A DNA stretch of 64,000 nt, taken from positions 332,948 through 396,947 of the forward strand of contig JAQGGT010000006.1 of the NCBI GenBank assembly GCA_028289245.1, written 5' to 3'. The notes beneath the pieces were generated by a model. That model worked only from the letters and a program-made list of their open reading frames with translations, had not been told where the DNA came from and did not search any database. Position 1 is the stretch's first letter. The number at the start of each line of letters is the position of its first letter. The translations under genes and the position numbers were made by a program. Below, one piece after another: positions 40,492-49,918 of this stretch. Origin of the DNA: Candidatus Saccharimonadota bacterium (GTDB lineage Bacteria; Patescibacteriota; Saccharimonadia; Saccharimonadales; UBA4665).

Positions 40492-40992
40492 ATGATTGGC
40501 AAGCAAAAAGCTACTATAGCACGCTCTGCGGCTCACGAGAGTCTACGAGAAGTCGGGACTACACTGCTAGCGTCTCACAACTCTGTGGTCCAGCTGGCGG
40601 GACGTATTTCCCTCCTGGAGCCTCATCGACTGATCAAGTTTCCCCTCCTCAATACGCTGCGCGAGACCACGGTCTGGTCGTTTGATCACTCGTACGATAG
40701 GCCGCTCGACGAAGCACCGACAGTTATGCAATCAGTTCAGAGATCATTGCGCTTTAATCCATTATCGAGAGACTTGGCTCTTTCGGTATTGTTCACTGAC
40801 CATGCGGTTGCGCATGCGGCAGAACTACTGTTTACCTATGACCAGTCTAGGGGCGGCTATTTCAGTCAACGGCGGGGAGCAATCGATGATGGAACTGCGC
40901 TCATGGCCGAGGGCGCCGAAGTCGCAAGAGCGTCTGCAATACTTACGAACATCGACATGGGCTTCTTGACCATACAGCAGGACAAAGGGTAG
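40492..40992 (+). CDS. unknown protein preceding a GmrSD-like nuclease
   Basis: This 166-residue helical protein starts MIGKQKATIARSAAHESL and has no recognised motif. TGG-TATAAA (40477-40485) lies 6 nt before the ATG (leaderless). Its stop is 5 bp before the start of the DUF262-DUF1524 gene, so it is the first gene of that operon and could be an inhibitor, sensor or accessory subunit (inference). Confidence 0.55.
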   Translation: MIGKQKATIARSAAHESLREVGTTLLASHNSVVQLAGRISLLEPHRLIKFPLLNTLRETTVWSFDHSYDRPLDEAPTVMQSVQRSLRFNPLSRDLALSVLFTDHAVAHAAELLFTYDQSRGGYFSQRRGAIDDGTALMAEGAEVARASAILTNIDMGFLTIQQDKG

Positions 40993-40997
40993 ACCGC

Positions 40998-43100
40998 ATG
41001 AAAGTAACCCACAATAACATCAAGGATTTTCTGTATACGCCCGGGAAATATTTTGTAATTCCCGATTTTCAGCGCCCCTATTCCTGGGAAAAATCGAATG
41101 TCGATTCATTTTTGTCCGATCTCGAGACCGTGCTGGAGCGCAATAAGGCGCATTTTTTTGGCAGCGTCGTCTATATTAACGAGGGCGATGACAGCGTTAT
41201 TATCGATGGCCAGCAGCGCTCGACAACCGTCTTGCTGATGTTGACGGCACTCTACCACTTGGCGCTGGAGCACCCCGAAAAGAGCGCGATCCCGGCCGAG
41301 CAGATCATGAAGAGCTACTTGTTTAACGAGTTTGCTGCTCGGATTGGCAATGAGGAAAATCGCATCAAACTGCGCACGGTCACTACCGATAACGAGATCT
41401 TTGAGCGGATCTTTGAGCGGGCCAAGCTGGCGGAAAAACACCAGGAGAGCAAGCTCTACCGCGTGTACTTCCAGTTTTATAATTACTTCGCGGCGCGCGA
41501 CAGCCTCGATCGCTACATCAACATCCTGGATAAATTTGAGATAGTTACCATTGCGCTCGATGCCGGCGACGACAACCCGCAAGAAGTTTTTGAAAGCATC
41601 AATTCCACTGGCAAGCCACTCTCCGACGGCGATAAAATTCGTAACTTTGCCCTGATGCTGAGCGACAAACAGGCCCGGCAATTGGTGCTCGAAAAGTACT
41701 GGAATGTAGTCGAACGCAACTTAACCGTGGTTAACAAAGATTACATTACCGACTTCTTTCGCATGTACCTAGTGAGCGTACTGCAGCACGACGTCAAACT
41801 AGAACTGGTCTACCCAGAGTTTAAACGTCAGTTTGAGCAAGCCATCACCGACCAGTCGGACACCGCTTCGCTCGAGGCCTTTTACGGCGTCGTACTGCGG
41901 CAGCTGGAGCATTACTTATTCCTCAAATTTAACCGCGACGACAACGGCTTGTACACCGATTTTAAAGATAAGGCTTTTCGGCTCAACTTTCTGAAAATTG
42001 AAATCGTAAACCCCTTCCTTATGAAGTTGCTCGATCGCTACCGGGCCGGCGAGCTCGATAGCGCTGCGGTGCAACGGGTGTTTGAAATAGTCGAGACATT
42101 CCTCGTTCGTCGTATCATCTGTAACATGGCAACGACTGGTCTTAACAACCTCTTCTCAATCTTGGACAAAGAAGTGAGCGCTCAGTTGCAAGCTACGCCG
42201 GGTGCCAGCTATGGCGATGTACTAACTTTCGTGCTTAATGAGCGCACCGGTGCCACGCACTTGCCAACCAATGCTGAAGTTGAGCTGGCCGTCAGCAGTA
42301 ACCCATTCTACAAACAGCGAAACTGGTACAACAACTTTATTCTCAGCTCAGTCGACGACAAGGCCCAGTCCAAAGAATCAGCTTTATTGCACCAGATTGC
42401 CCGTGGCGACGTAGAGCTCAGCATTGAGCACATCATGCCGCAAACCCTCACCAGCGACTGGCAGGACATGCTCGGTCCAGATTACGAGAATATTCACAAC
42501 CGCTATGTCCACACGCTACCGAACTTGACGCTAACCGGTTACAACTCGAAGTACTCCAACAATGATTTTGTAACCAAGAAGACCATCGAAAATGGTTTTA
42601 ACCAAAGCCCGCTGCATATTAATTCATTCGTCCGAGCCGCAGAAACCTGGGATGAAGCGGCACTCACCGCGCGGGCTACATGGTGGAACGATCAGATCAA
42701 CAAAATCTGGCCGCTGCCGACCACCAGTTACCAGGCGCCGAACGACGACATCGAATATATGTTTAAGGACGACGAGGACTTATCGCACACCAAGGTCAAG
42801 CGCGTGTCGATACTGGGCGAGACCACACGAGTAGAGAGTTGGGCCGATGCCTTTGAAGTCATCGTCGAAAAACTCTTTAGCGAGAATCCCGATCTCTACG
42901 ATTTTGTAAGCGAAGATTCATTCTTAAGTCGCTACATTCGTCCCGATGGCGACAAACTCCTCAAGCCGCGCCAAATAAACGACTCGTCCTATTCGCTAGA
43001 AACCGGCACCAACACCAACTACAAAAAGCTGATCGTTATGAAACTTTCTGAACACCTTGAGCTTGACGACGAAGACGTGAAGGTCGTCATCGCCAAGTAA
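40998..43100 (+). CDS. GmrSD-like DUF262-DUF1524 protein (candidate anti-phage nuclease)
   Basis: This 700-residue protein has an N-terminal DUF262 domain with 'IPDFQRPYSWEKSNVDSFLS' and the DGQQR motif (70-74), and a central-to-late DUF1524 HNH-like domain with 'SIEHIMPQTLTSDWQ' (His-based catalytic motif near 475-482) and 'LPNLTLTGYNSKYSN'. A C-terminal extra domain (about 590-700) is present. DUF262-DUF1524 fusions include type IV restriction GmrSD, which hydrolyses NTPs and cuts modified DNA, and related phage-defence nucleases. Which DNA feature it senses is not visible. Confidence 0.85.
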   Translation: MKVTHNNIKDFLYTPGKYFVIPDFQRPYSWEKSNVDSFLSDLETVLERNKAHFFGSVVYINEGDDSVIIDGQQRSTTVLLMLTALYHLALEHPEKSAIPAEQIMKSYLFNEFAARIGNEENRIKLRTVTTDNEIFERIFERAKLAEKHQESKLYRVYFQFYNYFAARDSLDRYINILDKFEIVTIALDAGDDNPQEVFESINSTGKPLSDGDKIRNFALMLSDKQARQLVLEKYWNVVERNLTVVNKDYITDFFRMYLVSVLQHDVKLELVYPEFKRQFEQAITDQSDTASLEAFYGVVLRQLEHYLFLKFNRDDNGLYTDFKDKAFRLNFLKIEIVNPFLMKLLDRYRAGELDSAAVQRVFEIVETFLVRRIICNMATTGLNNLFSILDKEVSAQLQATPGASYGDVLTFVLNERTGATHLPTNAEVELAVSSNPFYKQRNWYNNFILSSVDDKAQSKESALLHQIARGDVELSIEHIMPQTLTSDWQDMLGPDYENIHNRYVHTLPNLTLTGYNSKYSNNDFVTKKTIENGFNQSPLHINSFVRAAETWDEAALTARATWWNDQINKIWPLPTTSYQAPNDDIEYMFKDDEDLSHTKVKRVSILGETTRVESWADAFEVIVEKLFSENPDLYDFVSEDSFLSRYIRPDGDKLLKPRQINDSSYSLETGTNTNYKKLIVMKLSEHLELDDEDVKVVIAK

Positions 43101-43114
43101 GCATCGTATACGAG

Positions 43115-43732
43115 ATGCACGATGCGCATATCCAGTACCTGCTCGACCGCCATGGTCTGATCTCTGACCAAGTCGACCGGCGCGAGCTGGCGGTGATTCT
43201 GCAAGCGCTTTCTAGGAGCTTGGCCGTGGACGGCGCGGTGGTAGAGTTTGGCTGCTACCGCGGTACGACAAGTCTGTACATTCGGCGGCTTCTCGACCAC
43301 TTTAAAGACGGCCGCGAATTTCACGTCTACGACTCGTTCGAAGGCCTACCCGTTAAGGCGGCCCAGGATCAATCGCCAGCCGGCGAACAGTTTCAGGCTG
43401 GCGAGTTAGCAGCTAGTAAGAAGCAGTTTATACACGAGTTCCAAAAAGCCCACTTGGCCTTGCCGCAGATTCACAAGGGCTGGTTTAGCGAGCTGGCTGC
43501 AGAGGCCGTGCCGTCGCCCATCGCCTTTGCGTTTTTGGACGGCGATTATTACGAGTCGATTATGTCATCGCTCAAGCTGATCGAAGCCAAGCTGGCGCCG
43601 GGAGCGACCATCATCATCGACGACTATGCCAACGAGGCGTTACCAGGCGCCGCTCGCGCCACCGATGACTGGTGCCGAGCGACCGGCCGGCGCGTTCGGG
43701 TGATGCACTCCTTGGCCATCGTGCACTGCTAG
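43115..43732 (+). CDS. TylF/MycF-like SAM-dependent methyltransferase
   Basis: This 205-residue protein has the SAM motif 'AVVEFGCYRGTTSLYIRRLL', 'FHVYDSFEGLP', 'FAFLDGDYYESIMSSLK' and 'IIDDYANEALPGAARATDDW', the metal-binding DxD/DD pattern of TylF-type sugar O-methyltransferases. Substrate unknown, plausibly a sugar on a surface glycan. It starts 14 bp after the GmrSD-like gene and may be cotranscribed; a link to defence is not implied. Confidence 0.82.
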   Translation: MHDAHIQYLLDRHGLISDQVDRRELAVILQALSRSLAVDGAVVEFGCYRGTTSLYIRRLLDHFKDGREFHVYDSFEGLPVKAAQDQSPAGEQFQAGELAASKKQFIHEFQKAHLALPQIHKGWFSELAAEAVPSPIAFAFLDGDYYESIMSSLKLIEAKLAPGATIIIDDYANEALPGAARATDDWCRATGRRVRVMHSLAIVHC

Positions 43733-43854
43733 GTCTGCCATGTTGCACATAGCCGCACCGCGCTAAGTATCGGCGAAAGTTTATCCGCAACTAATTTTTT
43801 TACAGGCTGGGCCGATTGATTCTGTCATAGTTATTCTTATATAAGGAGATTGAT

Positions 43855-44478
43855 ATGAAAATAGGAATTTTAGGCAGTGGTGCAGTGGGTGTGGCGTTGG
43901 CCAAGGGTTTTATGGCAGAAGGCCACGAGGTGCACATTGCTACCCGCGAACCGGATGGTGAAAAGGGCACTACGCTCAAAAACGAGCTCGACGGTGCCAC
44001 GGTGACCGATTTTGCCGCTGCCGCAGCGGCTGGCGAACTGCTGGTGTTGTGTGTCAAGGCGGCCGGCGTTGAAGCAACAATTCAGGCGCTTGATGCCGCG
44101 GCACTAGCCGGTAAGGTATTGATCGATACTACGAACGTCATGCAGCAGGAGAATGGTCTGATGATTTACGCCGGCGACAGTACGTCGGTGGCCGAAAAAC
44201 TCCAGGCTCTGTTGCCGGACACCCACGTCGTAAAGGCGTTTAATACTGTCGGGGCGGCCATTATGTACAAGCCTGACCTTGGCGAGACGCCGACGATGTT
44301 TGTGGCCGGCAATGATGAGTCGGCCAAGCAGCAAGTTGCAGAAATCATGGGTACTTTTGGCTGGGAAACCCTCGACACTGGCCCGGTGGTGGCAGCACGG
44401 GCGCTGGAACATCTGGTGACGATTTGGGTCAACAATGCTATGGCTAATGGCGCCCATCACGCCCTCAAGATGCTCTAA
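43855..44478 (+). CDS. NAD(P)-binding oxidoreductase (F420:NADPH reductase-like, COG2085)
   Basis: This 207-residue protein has an N-terminal Rossmann fold 'MKIGILGSGAVGVALAKGF', 'HIATREPDGEKG' (NADP-type second strand), 'LIDTTNVMQQENG', and a C-terminal 'VVKAFNTVGAAIM' typical of predicted dinucleotide-binding enzymes. Substrate unknown. ATAAGGAGATTGAT-ATG is a strong ribosome site. Its stop directly abuts the stop of the opposite prepilin gene (no spacer). Confidence 0.82.
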   Translation: MKIGILGSGAVGVALAKGFMAEGHEVHIATREPDGEKGTTLKNELDGATVTDFAAAAAAGELLVLCVKAAGVEATIQALDAAALAGKVLIDTTNVMQQENGLMIYAGDSTSVAEKLQALLPDTHVVKAFNTVGAAIMYKPDLGETPTMFVAGNDESAKQQVAEIMGTFGWETLDTGPVVAARALEHLVTIWVNNAMANGAHHALKML

Positions 44479-45036
44479 CTATTTGCCGGGGTAGCCACGG
44501 TACGTGAGGCTGACTTGGTCGCGCCCGCCACCGAGCTTATCCCACCGGGCGGTGAAGACAAGAGTATTACCGATGATGTTGGGTGCGCCGGTGTGTTGGT
44601 TTTGGATGCTGACATTGTAGCTAAAGGCCTGGCTATTTTTGCGGCAGTTCGTCGGGTAATGGTTGAAGTCGTCGGTAAGTAATGGTAACAGAGTTGAGCC
44701 GGATGCGTTGTAACTGCCGGTAAAGCTGGCAATTGTCGGGGTAGCCGGCTGCGTCATGTCGACGCAGTAGAGCTTTGTGGAGGTCGTTAGGGGATTGGTG
44801 GCATCGCTGGTTTGGGCCGAAAAGATTGTCCGGGCCTGTTCCACTTGTGATTGCAAAATGAGCAACGCCTCACTGTGTTCCTGAGAATCGCGGGCCATTT
44901 GCAGACTCTTGTTGCTGGTGACGTAGGCTGTGGCCAGAGCTGAGGCCAGAACTGTGAGCGCCACTAAGACTTCGATGATCGTATCGCCGCGCTGGTTGAG
45001 GCGCTTGCTTTTGTTCGAGTTGCTGAATAGTTTCAT
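44479..45036 (-). CDS. type IV prepilin-like protein (PilV-type)
   Basis: This 185-residue protein has a basic leader 'KRLNQRG', cleavage before D, and the hydrophobic helix DTIIEVLVALTVLASAL with Glu at +5. The D at +1 instead of F/M is the form common in CPR pilins. The C-terminal region carries two cysteines probably joined in a loop. It would be a minor pilin or pseudopilin of a type IV pilus/competence system whose other genes lie elsewhere. TATAAA (45054-45049) lies 12 nt before the ATG. Confidence 0.85.
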   Translation of the reverse strand: MKLFSNSNKSKRLNQRGDTIIEVLVALTVLASALATAYVTSNKSLQMARDSQEHSEALLILQSQVEQARTIFSAQTSDATNPLTTSTKLYCVDMTQPATPTIASFTGSYNASGSTLLPLLTDDFNHYPTNCRKNSQAFSYNVSIQNQHTGAPNIIGNTLVFTARWDKLGGGRDQVSLTYRGYPGK

Positions 45037-45292
45037 ACTAAATGCGCATTTATAAACTGCTTATGACTAACTATATGGTTTACAGCGTAGATTTGCAACC
45101 GGTAACTGGTGTCGCGACAGTCGCAGAGGTTGCCGAAAAGTATTGTTTATGCTCATGCTTGCATTGCGCTCGGCCGGTTCGCTTCAGCGAAGTCATCGAG
45201 ATCGGCTTGCCCGACTTGGCTGGCCGCCAAAGGCAGATGGGCACTCGCGCAAGCGTAAGAATTACTGGCAAAATGCGCTATAATAGACACAA

Positions 45293-46249
45293 ATGGACGA
45301 CCACCAAAAACAGACATTCCAGTTTATTCAACAGGGCTTCGACCGAGGTATGTCGGAGTCGGCTATTCGGCGGCAGCTGCAGGCCAGTGGTTGGTCGCTT
45401 GGTGCTATCGATACGGCGCTGCGCGGCTACTATGCCAGCTTGAGTGATGATGCAGCACCGGTATTCCAGCGGCCTGAGCCACCAGTACAACCCCAACAGT
45501 TTCACCAACCCCAGCCACAGTTTCAGCCACAACCACAGCCCCACTTCGAGCCGCAGCCACGCCCACAGCCGGTCCAGCGGCCAGATCCCGAGCCGGCACA
45601 GCCAGTACAGGCAGCGCACTATCAGCCGCCACCGGTTCAGCCGTCGCGGTCCCGGATGAAAAAACTACACCTTGGGCTACCGAAAATGCCCAAGAAAGCG
45701 CTGCTACTTGCTGGCGTGGCTATCGTCTTACTAGTAGGGCTGGGTGGCTGGCTGATCCTGAAGCCGAGCGGTACTGCCAAACAGGCTGCCGACAGCTCAT
45801 CGAAGGGCGGCAGTAGTGCCAGTTCTGGTGGTCTAGAAACCTTGTCGCTCCAAGCCAACGCCTTGAACACTGCCCGTAAAAATGATATCTCCAGTATCGC
45901 GGCTGCTATTAACGAGATCGAATCCAACAATAATGGTGTACCACCCAAATCAACTTCTACCAACGCCGCCCTCGGCATGCTGGTAATCTGTGGTGATGAC
46001 TGCTTTGGCACCCACGCCGCCTCTATAAAACTTGGCCAATATGCCAACTCGGCTGACGCCGTGAAGTATGCGACCTACATTAATACCCTGGCCGTGCCGA
46101 ACATTAATACGGTGTATATCGTCAATGGTGCCACCTGCAAAGCTGACAATAGTGGCATTGGTGATAAGGGTCTCGATCGCAACGTTGCCATTCTCTATGC
46201 CTTGCAAACCAGCAGCGGCATTGGCCCACAATGCTTGGCTGCGTCCTAA
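45293..46249 (+). CDS. PQ-rich membrane protein with exported C-terminal domain
   Basis: This 318-residue protein has an N-terminal helical motif (1-45: 'GMSESAIRRQLQASGWSLGA', a three-helix UBA-like pattern), a Pro/Gln-rich region (55-125), a membrane helix (about 142-160), a Ser/Gly linker and a soluble domain with four cysteines that resembles pilin-type heads. Function unknown, possibly pilus-associated. TATAAT (45279-45284) lies 8 nt before the ATG. Confidence 0.6.
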   Translation: MDDHQKQTFQFIQQGFDRGMSESAIRRQLQASGWSLGAIDTALRGYYASLSDDAAPVFQRPEPPVQPQQFHQPQPQFQPQPQPHFEPQPRPQPVQRPDPEPAQPVQAAHYQPPPVQPSRSRMKKLHLGLPKMPKKALLLAGVAIVLLVGLGGWLILKPSGTAKQAADSSSKGGSSASSGGLETLSLQANALNTARKNDISSIAAAINEIESNNNGVPPKSTSTNAALGMLVICGDDCFGTHAASIKLGQYANSADAVKYATYINTLAVPNINTVYIVNGATCKADNSGIGDKGLDRNVAILYALQTSSGIGPQCLAAS

Positions 46250-46315
46250 AACGGTGGCGCTACCGCTGTTAAAGCGCTATACTAAGTTGTAAGTTATCAA
46301 AAGTAGAAGGACGCT

Positions 46316-47749
46316 ATGCAGCAGACAGATTCGGCACCACGGGTGCCGCTTGAGCAATTTAAACGAACGAAAATTATCGCTACCGTTGGTCCGGCAACTG
46401 ACAGCTTCGAGGCCATAAGGCAGCTCATCGAAGAGGGCACAAACGGCATTCGCCTCAACTTTAGCCATGGTTCACATGAAGAACGGACAATTCAAATTGA
46501 ATGGGTCCGCAAAGCCAGCGAGGAACTCGGCAAACCAGTGGCTATTATCCAAGATTTACAGGGACCGAAAATCCGCCTCGGTGACTTTGATGGTTCGATT
46601 GATGTCGTCACCGATCAAGATCTAAGCTTTCAATACGGCATTACGTATGCGCCCGGTGGTCCAATCCCGACGCAGTACGACCTCGCAACCAAAGTAAAGG
46701 TGGACGAGCGGATTTACCTGTTTGATGGCAAAGTCAAAACTATCGTCACCGACGTCCGCGACGGTATCGTCTACGCTCGTGCCCAAAACAACGGCACGCT
46801 GCTGAAGCGCAAGGGCATGAACCTGCCAGACACTGACTTTGGCGGTGATATTATTACCGACAAAGATAAGGCCGACATCGAATACGGTGCTACCCAAGAC
46901 ATCGACTATGTCGCCTTGAGTTTTGTGCAGTCGGCCACCGACATCGAAAACTTGCGAACTATGCTCACCGAACTCGGTTCCTCGGCCAAAGTTATTGCTA
47001 AAATCGAAACCAAAGCCGCTGTTGACGAGCTCGACGCCATCGTCCAAGCCGCCGACGCTGTGATGATTGCTCGCGGCGACTTAGCCGTCGAAACACCAGC
47101 CGAAAGTGTGCCGGTCGTCCAGCGCCAGATTGTTGGCCTCGGGCTACGCTACGCTAAACCAACTATTGTAGCCACCCAAATGCTCATGAGTATGACTGAA
47201 AACCCCGAACCGAGTCGAGCCGAAGTTTCCGACGTTGCGACCGCCGTATTCATCGGTGCCGACTGTGTCATGCTGAGCGACGAAACCGCCAACGGCAAAT
47301 ACCCGCACGAGGCTGTCGCCACTATGAAGCGCATCGTTCTCTACGCCGAAAATAACACGCCCCTCAAAGTGAAGTACGAAAGCCACGAAAACCATTCGCG
47401 CCAGGCGTCCATCAGCCGGGCGGTTGTCCGGTTGGCCGAAAATATCGCCTCCAAGGCAATTGTGGCCGAGACGCGTTCCGGCGCAACCGCCCTCGATATC
47501 GCCGCGCTCCGCACCAACATGCCAATCATCGCTGTCACCAGCGAAGCCCGCACCGCTCAGCAGTTGGCTATTTGCTACTCCGTTAAGAGTTATGTCCGCC
47601 CCATCGATGCCGCCGCTGCATCTAAGCTTACCGACTGGCTGCGCCAGGAAAACGTGCTGCACGCGGGCGATGTTGTCGTTTCGGCTTCGGGTCGCTACCC
47701 GGGTGTGGTCGGTACCACCGATACCATCAAAGTTCGCGTCCTCGAATAG
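46316..47749 (+). CDS. pyk: pyruvate kinase
   Basis: Converts phosphoenolpyruvate and ADP to pyruvate and ATP. The 477-residue protein has 'RTKIIATVGPATDS', 'GIRLNFSHGSHEE', 'IQDLQGPKIRLGDF', the catalytic 'VIAKIETKAAVDELDAIV', 'MIARGDLAVETP', 'TQMLMSMTENPEPSRAEVSD' and a full C-terminal domain. TATACT (46278-46283) and AGAAGGA before the ATG show a led transcript. It stands directly before pgk-tpiA, so lower-glycolysis genes are clustered. Confidence 0.96.
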   Translation: MQQTDSAPRVPLEQFKRTKIIATVGPATDSFEAIRQLIEEGTNGIRLNFSHGSHEERTIQIEWVRKASEELGKPVAIIQDLQGPKIRLGDFDGSIDVVTDQDLSFQYGITYAPGGPIPTQYDLATKVKVDERIYLFDGKVKTIVTDVRDGIVYARAQNNGTLLKRKGMNLPDTDFGGDIITDKDKADIEYGATQDIDYVALSFVQSATDIENLRTMLTELGSSAKVIAKIETKAAVDELDAIVQAADAVMIARGDLAVETPAESVPVVQRQIVGLGLRYAKPTIVATQMLMSMTENPEPSRAEVSDVATAVFIGADCVMLSDETANGKYPHEAVATMKRIVLYAENNTPLKVKYESHENHSRQASISRAVVRLAENIASKAIVAETRSGATALDIAALRTNMPIIAVTSEARTAQQLAICYSVKSYVRPIDAAAASKLTDWLRQENVLHAGDVVVSASGRYPGVVGTTDTIKVRVLE

Positions 47750-47837
47750 ACCATACGCCCAAATTATTCCCCTAGGAGGCTATACGAACCAGCCCTGATA
47801 GGCTATAGTTAAGCGTAAGCAAAACATATGAGTGGGC

Positions 47838-49124
47838 ATGTTTACTAAAAAAACGATCAAAGATATCGACCTTCGCGGTAAAACCGTCCTATTGCGGGCG
47901 GATTACAACGTGCCGCTCGACAATGGCAAAATCACTGACGATTACCGGATTAAGCAGTCGTTGCCGACGATTCACTATCTGTTAGCGCACGGCGTCAAGC
48001 TGATAATCTGCTCACATCTTGGGCGGCCCAGCGGCCCGAGCGATGTTGAGAACAGCCTATTCCCGGTGGCCAAACGATTGCAACAATTACTCGACCAACC
48101 AGTAGCTTTTGCTACCGATTGTGTTGGCGCGCCGGCGACTAAGGCCGCTAAGGCGCTGAAAGCCGGCCAAGTATTATTGCTTGAAAACCTGCGCTTCCAC
48201 CCCGAAGAAGAAGCCAACGATCCCACTTTTGCCAAAGAGCTGGCTAGCCTCGCTGATATTTTCGTACAAGACGGTTTTGGAGTGGTGCACCGAGCGCACG
48301 CCAGTACCGAGGCCGTGACCCACTTTTTGCCGGCCGTCGCCGGCTTACTGCTCGAGAAAGAAGTCGACACCATCACCACCGTTATGGAGCAGCCCGAACG
48401 GCCATTGATGGCCATTGTCGGCGGTGCCAAGATTGCGGACAAGATTGACATCCTGCACCGCTTTATCGAAATCGCTGACTTTATTGCCATTGGCGGCGCT
48501 ATGGCTAATACCTTTTTGGCTGCCCAGGGCATCGAGGTTGCCGATAGTCTATATGCCAAGGCTGACGTGCCGATTGCCAAAGATTTGTTGCGCCGGGCTG
48601 GCCGCGAAGCCCGCCAGCGGCCCTTTATTTTTGCTATCCCCCGTGATGCTGTCGTAGCCAGTGGTATCGATCCCAAAAAACCGACCCGTATTGTCGATTT
48701 TAGCGCCCACGTGATTGCGGACATCGAAAGCTACCCCAAGCGCCCGGCCAACAGCGCCAGCCGCCTGTTATCACACGAGAAAATCCTGGACATCGGGCCC
48801 TTCAGCGGCTCATTTATCGCTGGCGGCGTACAGTTGTCTAAAACGGTAATCTGGAATGGTACGATGGGCGTTACGGAGACAGTTGGCCTGCAGGGTCCGG
48901 TCGGTCCGTATTCGCACGGCACTAGCCTCGTGGTTGACGCCCTACTCGGCGAATTCGGTCACAAGCCGTTTACGGTGGTCGGCGGTGGTGACACCGTGGG
49001 CTACGTGGAGTCGCGTAATTTAGTAAAAGCTTTTGGGCACGTCAGTACTGGTGGCGGTGCCAGCCTCGAGCTGATGGGCGGCCGCAAGCTGCCCGGCGTT
49101 GAGGCGCTGGTCGATAAGGTATAA
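47838..49124 (+). CDS. pgk: phosphoglycerate kinase
   Basis: Transfers phosphate from 1,3-bisphosphoglycerate to ADP. About 428 residues with 'VLLRADYNVPLDNGKITDDY', 'LIICSHLGRPSG', 'LLLENLRFHPEE', 'AIVGGAKIADKI', 'NGTMGVTE' and the ATP-binding 'TVVGGGDTVGYVE'. ATG 47838 or GTG 47832 are both possible; TATAGT lies at 47804-47809. It is followed after 2 bp by tpiA. Confidence 0.95.
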   Translation: MFTKKTIKDIDLRGKTVLLRADYNVPLDNGKITDDYRIKQSLPTIHYLLAHGVKLIICSHLGRPSGPSDVENSLFPVAKRLQQLLDQPVAFATDCVGAPATKAAKALKAGQVLLLENLRFHPEEEANDPTFAKELASLADIFVQDGFGVVHRAHASTEAVTHFLPAVAGLLLEKEVDTITTVMEQPERPLMAIVGGAKIADKIDILHRFIEIADFIAIGGAMANTFLAAQGIEVADSLYAKADVPIAKDLLRRAGREARQRPFIFAIPRDAVVASGIDPKKPTRIVDFSAHVIADIESYPKRPANSASRLLSHEKILDIGPFSGSFIAGGVQLSKTVIWNGTMGVTETVGLQGPVGPYSHGTSLVVDALLGEFGHKPFTVVGGGDTVGYVESRNLVKAFGHVSTGGGASLELMGGRKLPGVEALVDKV

Positions 49125-49126
49125 TC

Positions 49127-49918
49127 ATGAGCAGTATGAAAAGAACGTTAATCGTCGGCAACTGGAAAATGCACCTCAACGTCCAAGAGGCCAGCTTGCT
49201 GGTGCGCCGCTTGCACCAACACATCCCGACGCATCGCAGCGTTGAAGTGGTTTTAGCGCCCAGCATGCTCTGCCTGCAACCGGTTAGCATGGAGATCGAC
49301 CGCCACAAGTTTCGTCTATCGGCTCAAAACGCCTACCACCGCGACGACGGTGCTTTTACCGGCGAAGTCAGCTTTACCATGCTGCGCGAGCTAGTGCACT
49401 ACTCGATTATTGGTCACTCTGAGCGCCGAATTTACTTCGGTGAAACCCTTGAAATTGTTCGCGATAAAGTCAGCGCCGCTGTCCGCAATGGTATTGCGCC
49501 GATCATCTGTGTCGGTGATACCGCTGCTGAACGGGCCAACCACGAAAGCAAAAAAGTCGTTCACGACCAAGTCGTCAGCGCTCTCCACGGCCTGACTTCG
49601 CAAGAAATTGACGACGTAGTTATCGCCTACGAGCCGATATGGGCGATCAGTACTTTTGGTGGCGAAGTTGCCAGGCCGGAAGACATGCAGGCGATGCTGG
49701 TCTACATCCGACAAGTAGTGGCTGATTTGTTTGGCAAACAGGCCGCCGAAGAGTTGCGCTTGCTGTATGGTGGCAGCGTCAACCAAGACACCGCTCATAG
49801 CTACCTCGAGCTACCGGATTGTAATGGTGCCCTGGTGGGCAGCGCTAGCCTTAATTACCAGCAGTTCGCCAATATCGTCGCGGCTGGCTACCAAGCTAAC
49901 TATGAAAAGCAAGAATAA
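49127..49918 (+). CDS. tpiA: triosephosphate isomerase
   Basis: Interconverts dihydroxyacetone phosphate and glyceraldehyde 3-phosphate. The 263-residue protein has the catalytic Asn/Lys in 'VGNWKMHLN', His in 'IIGHSERR' and Glu in 'AYEPIWAI'. Loop 6, normally IGTGKTATP, reads ISTFGGEVARP here: two residues longer and without the usual TGK, so lid closure may differ. 'LLYGGSVN' is intact. It is in an operon with pgk; its stop overlaps the next start (TAATG). Confidence 0.93.
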   Translation: MSSMKRTLIVGNWKMHLNVQEASLLVRRLHQHIPTHRSVEVVLAPSMLCLQPVSMEIDRHKFRLSAQNAYHRDDGAFTGEVSFTMLRELVHYSIIGHSERRIYFGETLEIVRDKVSAAVRNGIAPIICVGDTAAERANHESKKVVHDQVVSALHGLTSQEIDDVVIAYEPIWAISTFGGEVARPEDMQAMLVYIRQVVADLFGKQAAEELRLLYGGSVNQDTAHSYLELPDCNGALVGSASLNYQQFANIVAAGYQANYEKQE

